6,290 nt of DNA from Bryobacterales bacterium (GTDB lineage: Bacteria > Acidobacteriota > Terriglobia > Bryobacterales > Bryobacteraceae). Below, in pieces: positions 1 through 4,983 of the stretch. The first letter of the stretch is position 1. Every line of letters begins with the position of its first letter. The position numbers and the translations under genes are program-made. Below the pieces are notes generated by a model. It saw nothing but the letters and a program-made list of their open reading frames with translations. It was not told the DNA's origin and did no database searches. The DNA lies in the NCBI GenBank assembly GCA_009697495.1, contig SHUN01000187.1, positions 1 through 6,290 of the forward strand, in the 5' to 3' direction.

Positions 1-1025
1 CCGCGCATCGGGCTCACCGCGCCCTCCAGAAATCCAATCCGCATGTGGCGGCCGCCGGGGTAGGGAAGCAGTTTCGGACCAACGACGCGCTCCGGGTCCG
101 CCTGTGTTTCCGGCATGCCGGTGACGCGCGAAGCCTCGGCCGCGGAATAGCCGTGTTGACGCATCACGCCGCGCCAATAGGGCAGTTCCTGCTGCGTCCC
201 TTCCACTTCCAGCGGCAACGGCAACTTGCCATCCTTCGGTTTATAACGGGCCTTCAGCATCCGGTCTTCAGGCACCGGGCCCAGATACTCGCCGACGTCT
301 TTCAACGCCAACGTCCGGAATCCCGCGGATTTCAAATGCTCCATGTAGCGTTGGAACGCATCGGCAGGAGTGTGAACCCACGGATGAATGACATCGGGAA
401 CGCCGTGGAACTGCAGGACCACCATCTGCCCGGCGCGCGCGTTGGCGATCACTTTCTCGAAGTGCTCAAACGTCCAGTCGGGATACGCATCGCCGGTGGT
501 GGGAATCAGCAGCGGGTGGTGTTTAAGAGGATCAAACGCGGGGCCAAGAACCATGCGGCCATACTCCACTTCGGGCTGCCCGCCGCGGCGCGCGTACTGG
601 ATCCCGTGCTCGCGCAGAACCTCCACGGCTTCCGGCCCGAACGAATTTCCGGACCACGCGAAGCTCACCGGCTTCGGCACCTTCACACGGCCGAGTTCGT
701 AATCGACCAACGCCAATTCACCGGCCAGCCGCGACGCCGCGCGAGGCGTCGAAAAATCTCCATGTGTCCAGGAATGATTACCTATTTCGAACCCCATCCC
801 GTGCAATTCGGCCACATCCTGCCAGGAGAGGAAATGCTTTGTGTCCTCCATCCATCGATGCGTAATGAAAAACGTCGCGTTGAAGCCCAGCTTTTTCAAC
901 AACGGGCCAACGATCGTCCGATGCGATTTCACTGCGTCGTCGAACGTCAGCACCACCGTCTTCTCCGGTATGGCGCGCGCCGCCGCCAGCAGCAGTCCGA
1001 ACTCGCGACGATTGATTGAACCCAT
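1..1025 (-). CDS. Polysaccharide deacetylase-like protein (NodB/CE4 fold), C-terminus cut by window edge
   Basis: About 341 codons are visible; the stop lies beyond the left edge. The NodB-type metal-dependent deacetylase fold is shown by motif 1 TFDD (residues 27-30, Asp29/Asp30), the metal-binding pair in NHSWTHG (His84 and His88), and a late LQFHG motif carrying the usual catalytic histidine. Motif 3 is degenerate: SFAWSGNSFG replaces the usual Arg-Pro-Pro/Tyr, so the exact substrate is unclear. Known CE4 enzymes remove acetyl groups from N- or O-acetylated glycans such as peptidoglycan, chitin or xylan. The N-terminus INRREFGLLLAAARA looks like a short, Tat-like export signal, but its hydrophobic part is unusually short. 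After the NodB domain comes an extension with PYPGGRHMRIGFLEGA, a second module that continues off the window. The ATG at 1025 begins 16 bases after the ABC-F stop, so co-transcription is likely; no good Shine-Dalgarno is visible. The family call is firm, the substrate unknown. Confidence 0.85.
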   Translation of the reverse strand, partial: MGSINRREFGLLLAAARAIPEKTVVLTFDDAVKSHRTIVGPLLKKLGFNATFFITHRWMEDTKHFLSWQDVAELHGMGFEIGNHSWTHGDFSTPRAASRLAGELALVDYELGRVKVPKPVSFAWSGNSFGPEAVEVLREHGIQYARRGGQPEVEYGRMVLGPAFDPLKHHPLLIPTTGDAYPDWTFEHFEKVIANARAGQMVVLQFHGVPDVIHPWVHTPADAFQRYMEHLKSAGFRTLALKDVGEYLGPVPEDRMLKARYKPKDGKLPLPLEVEGTQQELPYWRGVMRQHGYSAAEASRVTGMPETQADPERVVGPKLLPYPGGRHMRIGFLEGAVSPMR

Positions 1026-1041
1026 GACCCAGAGTTTACTC

Positions 1042-2841
1042 TCAGCCCACCTTGGCTTCCAACTCCGCCCAACGCGCATAGAGCGCATCGACACCGTGCT
1101 GCGCCGTGTCCATGCGGACCGTCGCGTCTTGTACCCTGGTGTGATCGCTGAATACCGCCGGGTCATCCAGCGCTGATTTGGAGGCAGCCAACTCCTCCTC
1201 CGCGTCCATGATCTGCTGCTCCATGGCGTCCCACTCGCGCTGCTCCATGTAGGAGAGTTTTTTCTTAGCGACCGGCGTAGCGGCGACGATTTCGACGGGC
1301 GCTTTCTTCGGCGCGGCGGGCGAACGGCGCTCGGCCCGCTGCTGCTCCCACTGGCTGTATTCCGCGAAAAGCCCCCACTGCCCGTCGCCCTCCAGCGCAA
1401 TCACAGTCGTGGCGACGCGGTCCAACAAATACCGGTCGTGGGTCACCAGAACCAGTGCGCCCGGGAAGTCCAGCAGACTCTCCTCCAGGACTTCAAGCGT
1501 TGGGATATCGAGATCGTTCGTCGGCTCGTCGAGGAACAAAACGTCCGCGGGTTGCAACATGATATTGGCCAGCAACACACGCGCTCGCTCCCCGCCGGAA
1601 AGCTGCCGCACCGGTTGGACCAACTGTTCGTTCGTGAACAGAAATCGGCGAGCCCAGCCAGCGACATGGATGGTCTGCCCGTTGAAAATCACCGAATCGC
1701 CATCCGGACACAGTGCCTGTTTCAACGTGGCATTCTCATCGGGCAACTGCCGGTTCTGATCGAGCGTTACCACGCGCAGGAGATCCGCGCGTTGCACCGT
1801 CCCCGCTTGCGGATCCATCCTGCCTTCCAGGATTCTCAAAAGCGTCGACTTGCCAGACCCATTGCCGCCAACCAATCCGAGCTTCGTCCCGGCGGAAAGA
1901 ATCAGATCCAAACCACTGAAAAGCGTTTCCCCGCCGGGTGCCGCGGCAAGACCCTCCACTTGAATCAGCCGCTTCGTCTTTCGGTCCGACGCATTCAGCG
2001 TGATGGACGCGGTTGACGTTTTATTTCGCGAGGCCACTTCGCTCAACTCGCCAATCAGCCGGTGCGCCGAATCAATGCGAGCCTTCGATTTCGTGGTCCG
2101 CGCTTTCGGCCCGCGGCGCAACCATTCCACTTCGCGCTTCACTTTTGTCTGGAGCGAATCCTGGAGCTTCTGCTGGGCGAGAAGGAAGTTTCCCCGATGC
2201 TCCAGGAACTTGCTGTAGTTGCCCTCGGCCTGAAAAATGCCATCCGGATAAGCGGGGTTGATTTCCGCGGTGTGCGTGGCGACACGCTCCAGAAAGTAGC
2301 GGTCGTGGCTGATGATCAGCGAGGCGAATTCGGCTTGTAGAAGGATCCGTTCCAACCACAGAATACCGTCGATATCCAGATGGTTCGTCGGCTCATCAAG
2401 CAGCACGGCGTGCGGATATCGCACCAGCGCGCAGACAATCGCCAACCGCTTGCGCCACCCGCCGGATAAAGTCGCGGCTTCGACGTCGAACTCGCGCAGC
2501 CCGGCGCGGCTCGCCTCCGTCTCGATGCGCACATTTCGCTCGTCTCCGGTAAGCGGCAGATCGGCGAGCACGGCATCCAAAACGGATCGAACCGTTTGTC
2601 CCGGTTCAAACACCGAATCCTGCGGAACGTAGGCCACAACGGCCTGTCTGCGCGCGGTGCGCAGGCCGTCGTCCGGCTCGTCCGCCGCCGCCATGATGCG
2701 CATCAGCGTCGACTTCCCGCTGCCATTGGGGCCGATCAAACCAATCCGCTGCCCATCGTGCAACGCCATCGTCAAATTCTCAAAAAGCGGTTTCGCGCCG
2801 TAGCGCTTGCTCACCGCGGAGCAACTCAATACAACTGCCAT
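1042..2841 (-). CDS. uup: ABC-F family ATPase, Uup-like
   Basis: A complete 599-residue cytoplasmic protein with two ABC nucleotide-binding domains and no membrane segments, which marks an ABC-F protein rather than a transporter. Domain 1 has Walker A GPNGSGKST (37-45), signature LSGGW (125-129) and Walker B LLDEPTNHLD (147-156). The interdomain linker (about 204-270) carries EWLRRGPKARTTKSKARI, typical of Uup-type proteins. Domain 2 has Walker A GGNGSGKST (325-333), signature LSGGE (414-418) and Walker B LFLDEPTNDLD (435-445). A lysine/proline-rich stretch then leads to a C-terminal helical region (about 525-599) starting KKLSYMEQREWDAMEQQI, matching the coiled-coil tail of Uup. Family members act at the ribosome or, for E. 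coli Uup, also affect transposon excision and branched DNA. E. coli Uup is somewhat longer (about 635). All catalytic motifs are intact. Start ATG at 2841, with only a weak AAGA upstream. The symbol is by domain architecture; another ABC-F subgroup is possible. Confidence 0.9.
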   Translation of the reverse strand: MAVVLSCSAVSKRYGAKPLFENLTMALHDGQRIGLIGPNGSGKSTLMRIMAAADEPDDGLRTARRQAVVAYVPQDSVFEPGQTVRSVLDAVLADLPLTGDERNVRIETEASRAGLREFDVEAATLSGGWRKRLAIVCALVRYPHAVLLDEPTNHLDIDGILWLERILLQAEFASLIISHDRYFLERVATHTAEINPAYPDGIFQAEGNYSKFLEHRGNFLLAQQKLQDSLQTKVKREVEWLRRGPKARTTKSKARIDSAHRLIGELSEVASRNKTSTASITLNASDRKTKRLIQVEGLAAAPGGETLFSGLDLILSAGTKLGLVGGNGSGKSTLLRILEGRMDPQAGTVQRADLLRVVTLDQNRQLPDENATLKQALCPDGDSVIFNGQTIHVAGWARRFLFTNEQLVQPVRQLSGGERARVLLANIMLQPADVLFLDEPTNDLDIPTLEVLEESLLDFPGALVLVTHDRYLLDRVATTVIALEGDGQWGLFAEYSQWEQQRAERRSPAAPKKAPVEIVAATPVAKKKLSYMEQREWDAMEQQIMDAEEELAASKSALDDPAVFSDHTRVQDATVRMDTAQHGVDALYARWAELEAKVG

Positions 2842-2891
2842 CGTTCTTACTAGTATCTCTTGACTGGAGGGGTTGGAGGTTTTCCGGGCTC

Positions 2892-3209
2892 CTACCGTCT
2901 CAGGGAAATCTCGAAGTGGACGCCTTCCGCTTTTTGCAACGCGGTGAGAATGCTGGAGAGGTTCGCAGCCGATGGGCTGCCCTTTGGCCCCAGCATCCGC
3001 ATCAGGCTCTTGACGGGAATTTTGGTCCTATTTTCGAGTTCTTGAAATCCGACCGTCGCATTGACGAAGTCGCGCAGCACAGATTTTCCGGCCGCGAGGT
3101 CGCCATTGACGATGCTCTCGACGGACTCACGCAGAAGGGCTCGACGGAACTCCGGGTCGCGTTGCGCCCGTGCACGGATGGTTTCTTTGAAGTCGTAGGT
3201 GAGGGGCAT
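2892..3209 (-). CDS. Antitoxin of RelE/HigB-like pair, helix-turn-helix type
   Basis: A 105-residue protein that should bind and neutralise the toxin encoded just upstream and repress the operon. The C-terminal half (about 55-105) reads as a compact HTH domain: FQELENRTKIPVKSLMRMLG, then a PSAANLSSILTALQ recognition-type stretch, in the style of antitoxins paired with RelE/HigB toxins. The N-terminal half is charged and helical (YDFKETIRARAQRDPEFRRA), a plausible toxin-binding or dimer region. The reading frame stays open well upstream, through to 3488, but the ATG at 3209 is chosen because an AGGAG Shine-Dalgarno lies 8 bases before it, the overlap with the toxin stop is a neat TAATG, and the resulting length fits the family. 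The toxin-first order is that of HigBA-type systems. The ABC-F gene begins 50 bases downstream and could receive read-through. The antitoxin role is inferred from partner and fold. Confidence 0.85.
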   Translation of the reverse strand: MPLTYDFKETIRARAQRDPEFRRALLRESVESIVNGDLAAGKSVLRDFVNATVGFQELENRTKIPVKSLMRMLGPKGSPSAANLSSILTALQKAEGVHFEISLRR

Positions 3210-3541
3210 TATTGGATCTCCTGTTTCTTTCTTCGTTTGTAAGCGGCCCAGCATTCCTGCGCCGCCACGATGTCCTGCTGCTGCCGTTTCTTCGTGCCGC
3301 CGCCGGCCAAGATCACCAGACGGTCGCCATCCTTGCCGAAGTAGATGCGGTAGCCGGGTCCGAAATCGATCTTGTATTCGAAAATGCCGGAGCCAACGCC
3401 CCTGACATTTGAGAAATTTCCCTGCTCCATCCGCGCCAGCGCGATCGTCACCTTGGCGGCTGCCGATGGGTCGAGACTTTCCAGCCACTCAGCGAAGCGT
3501 CTGTTTCCGTTTTCGTCGATGTAGCCGCGGAGTTCGATCAC
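3209..3541 (-). CDS. RelE/HigB-like type II toxin (addiction module killer protein family)
   Basis: A 110-residue protein matching the RelE/ParE superfamily subgroup known as addiction module killer proteins. Hallmarks are the N-terminal strand plus FAEWLESL (16-23), the central KIDFGPGYRIYFG (57-69) with a conserved arginine at 65, and the late strand LVILAGGGTKK (75-85) followed by a basic helix. Relatives typically cleave mRNA on the ribosome; that activity is inferred here. The start is GTG at 3541: an in-frame TAA lies 27 bases upstream and there is no in-frame ATG between, so the toxin begins with a weak codon and has no clear Shine-Dalgarno, whereas the antitoxin has a strong one. This fits the expected excess of antitoxin over toxin. 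The stop overlaps the antitoxin start by one base. No truncation or frameshift is seen. A perfect inverted repeat lies 8 bases upstream of the start. Confidence 0.88.
   Translation of the reverse strand: MIELRGYIDENGNRRFAEWLESLDPSAAAKVTIALARMEQGNFSNVRGVGSGIFEYKIDFGPGYRIYFGKDGDRLVILAGGGTKKRQQQDIVAAQECWAAYKRRKKQEIQ
3218..3222 (-). promoter_or_regulatory. Strong ribosome binding site of the antitoxin
   Basis: On the minus strand, AGGAG lies 8 bases before the antitoxin ATG (3209), inside the 3' end of the toxin gene. It decides the antitoxin start against the longer open frame that runs upstream through the toxin. No comparable site precedes the toxin's GTG. Confidence 0.8.
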
Positions 3542-3549
3542 ACTTCGAC

Positions 3550-3573
3550 CATGGTAACACTTTCGTTACCATG
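3550..3573. promoter_or_regulatory. Perfect 9-bp inverted repeat, probable toxin-antitoxin operator
   Basis: CATGGTAAC (3550-3558), a 6-base spacer and GTTACCATG (3565-3573) form a perfect dyad of 9-bp arms. It ends 8 bases before the toxin start codon. HTH antitoxins of this kind normally bind such dyads in their own promoter, so operator function is the natural inference. In RNA from the minus strand the same sequence could form a 9-bp hairpin with a 6-base loop over the toxin's ribosome binding region, which would hinder its translation. No T-tract follows, so it is not an intrinsic terminator. Confidence 0.65.
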
Positions 3574-3598
3574 CGCAAGTTCTCGAATTGGCGCATGG
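3569..3598. repeat. Second inverted repeat overlapping the operator (8-bp arms)
   Basis: CCATGCGC (3569-3576) and GCGCATGG (3591-3598) are perfect 8-bp arms with a 14-base spacer. The left arm shares bases 3569-3573 with the right arm of the 9-bp repeat, so CCATG/CATGG occurs three times here in alternating orientation (3550, 3569, 3594). It may be an additional antitoxin half-site or a competing RNA hairpin after the sulfatase stop. Function is not shown by sequence alone. Confidence 0.45.
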
Positions 3599-3633
3599 GC
3601 CGTGTTTCGCCGCTCGCCTGGATCGAGTCAAGC

Positions 3634-4959
3634 TCACCCCACCGGAAAATCCGGCGAATCCGTCCGCGCGTTAGCCATTAATTTTGAAAGCCGCTGCACA
3701 GTCTCCGGACTGGCGGCGGCAAGATCCTTCGACTCGCCGATATCGTCCTTCAAGTTGAAGAGCATCGTCTTCCCCTTGGATTTGATGAGTTTCCAATCGC
3801 CGGCGCGAATCGCTTGGGAGAAGCCGCCTTCGTGAAACTCCCAGTAGAGATACTCGTGCGCTTTGGCGGGTTGACCGAGCAGCGCGGGATACATGCTGAT
3901 GCCGTCGATCCCGCTTGGAGCTGAAACGCCAATGGCTTCGGCGAGCGTCGGCATCATGTCCCAAAAAGCGAAGGGATGATTGTTAACGCGGCCGGCGGGG
4001 ACTTTCCCCGGCCAGCGGGCGAGGAATGGCACGCGGATGCCGCCGTCGGTTAAGTCTCGCTTAGTTCCGCGAAGCGGGCCGCTGGAGTGAAAAAAGGCGG
4101 GATCGTGCCCACCCTCTTTGTGCGGCCCGTTGTCACTGGAAAAAAGCACAAGAGTGTTTTCTTCGAGCCCTAACCCCTTTAACTTCTCAAAAATACGCCC
4201 AATATCACGGTCCAGGCGCGTCACGGTCGCCGCGAATTTGCGTTCGAGCTTGGGCCATGGCTTGCCCGAATACGGCGCGTCTTCCGGAACTTCAATGCCG
4301 TCCCCGGTATCGCGGCCGAGTTCGTTGTTGGCATGAGGAATGATGCTGGCGAAGTAAAGCAGGAACGGCTTGTCTTTGTTCTTGTCGAGGAATTGCAGTG
4401 CGCGATCCAGAAATAGATCCGGGGCGTAGCCCTTCTTCGCGACGCCCCAATTACCGCGGACGAGTTCTTCGTGATCGCCATCGAGGAGATGTTCCGGATA
4501 GTACGTATGCGCGTGCAGTTGCGTGAAGAATCCGTACCATTCATCCCAGCCTTTCTTCGTGGGATAGCCTGGGTAGCCCAAGCCGCCAATCCCCCACTTT
4601 CCGATGATCCCCGTTGTATACCCGGCCTTCTTGAACATCTCAGAAATGGTAAAATCTTCCGCGCGAAGCAGTTCCTCATTTCGCCGGTTGCCGCGAATGC
4701 GGGCGTGGCCGGTGTGGAAGCCGGTCATCAACGCGCAGCGGGACGGCGCGCAAACAGTACAGCCCGCATAGGCGTCAGTGAAGCGCGTGCCCTCGGCCGC
4801 CATGCGATCCAGATGGGGCGTCAGGATTTCCTTTTGCCCGTAACAGCCCACGTCGCCGTAGCCAAGATCATCGGCGAGGATGAAAACCACATTCGGCGCG
4901 CGGCGCTGCGCGAACAGCGGGGCGGCCATGGTTGAAAGAAACGCGCGTCTACTGACCAT
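3634..4959 (-). CDS. Secreted sulfatase, Cys-type (arylsulfatase A-like family)
   Basis: A complete 441-residue type I sulfatase, hydrolysing sulfate esters, probably on a sugar or glycan. The N-terminus MVSRRAFLSTMAAPLFAQ is a short Arg-Arg (Tat-like) signal, so it should act outside the cytoplasm. VVFILADDLGYGD (24-36) gives metal-binding Asp30/Asp31. CAPSRCALMTG (70-80) is the sulfatase signature; Cys70 is the residue converted to formylglycine, which needs a maturation enzyme (FGE or anSME) not encoded in this window. Further hallmarks are GKWGIGG (the more common GKWHLG has His where Gly is here), HAHTYYP with a likely active-site histidine, and FSSDNGPHKEGG with metal-binding Asp-Asn. 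The length is usual for the family. The ATG at 4959 is the furthest upstream possible, since an in-frame TAG precedes it; no Shine-Dalgarno is evident. It is divergent from the symporter with only 24 bases between them. The exact substrate cannot be read from the sequence. Confidence 0.93.
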   Translation of the reverse strand: MVSRRAFLSTMAAPLFAQRRAPNVVFILADDLGYGDVGCYGQKEILTPHLDRMAAEGTRFTDAYAGCTVCAPSRCALMTGFHTGHARIRGNRRNEELLRAEDFTISEMFKKAGYTTGIIGKWGIGGLGYPGYPTKKGWDEWYGFFTQLHAHTYYPEHLLDGDHEELVRGNWGVAKKGYAPDLFLDRALQFLDKNKDKPFLLYFASIIPHANNELGRDTGDGIEVPEDAPYSGKPWPKLERKFAATVTRLDRDIGRIFEKLKGLGLEENTLVLFSSDNGPHKEGGHDPAFFHSSGPLRGTKRDLTDGGIRVPFLARWPGKVPAGRVNNHPFAFWDMMPTLAEAIGVSAPSGIDGISMYPALLGQPAKAHEYLYWEFHEGGFSQAIRAGDWKLIKSKGKTMLFNLKDDIGESKDLAAASPETVQRLSKLMANARTDSPDFPVG

Positions 4960-4963
4960 GATG

Positions 4964-4979
4964 GCTAATGTACACTAGC
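4964..4979. promoter_or_regulatory. Near-perfect palindrome in the divergent sulfatase/symporter gap
   Basis: GCTAATGTACACTAGC matches its own reverse complement at 14 of 16 positions, with a perfect TGTACA core flanked by GCTA and TAGC. It fills two thirds of the 24-base gap between two divergent start codons, so a bound regulator would cover the start region of both genes. No regulator gene is adjacent in the window. A short palindrome can arise by chance; operator function is inference. Confidence 0.4.
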
Positions 4980-4983
4980 TCCC

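Noticed and set aside
45..1019. Long plus-strand open frame (324 codons)
   Set aside because: It is antisense to the deacetylase gene, whose minus-strand frame carries recognisable TFDD and HSWTH motifs; the plus-strand translation is Arg/His-rich with no family features.
1438..2016. Plus-strand frame (192 codons) inside the ABC-F gene
   Set aside because: It lies opposite the second ATPase domain, whose Walker and signature motifs are intact; the antisense translation has no recognisable domain.
2842..2891. Possible terminator or promoter between antitoxin and uup
   Set aside because: Only a weak GGAG/CTCC pairing without a T-tract and a poor -10-like GATACT without a matching -35 are present.
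2892..3488. N-terminally extended antitoxin (198 codons)
   Set aside because: The extra 93 residues are read from the toxin gene in another frame. The ATG at 3209 has an AGGAG site 8 bases before it and gives the normal family length.
3571..3596. Intrinsic terminator after the sulfatase
   Set aside because: The inverted repeat could fold, but no run of T follows it on the minus strand, so it is better read as part of the operator region.
3603..3631. Promoter for the toxin-antitoxin operon with TTGACT (minus strand, 3626-3631)
   Set aside because: The -35-like hexamer is good, but at 17 bases spacing the -10 reads GAAACA, matching only two consensus positions; not enough to list as a feature.
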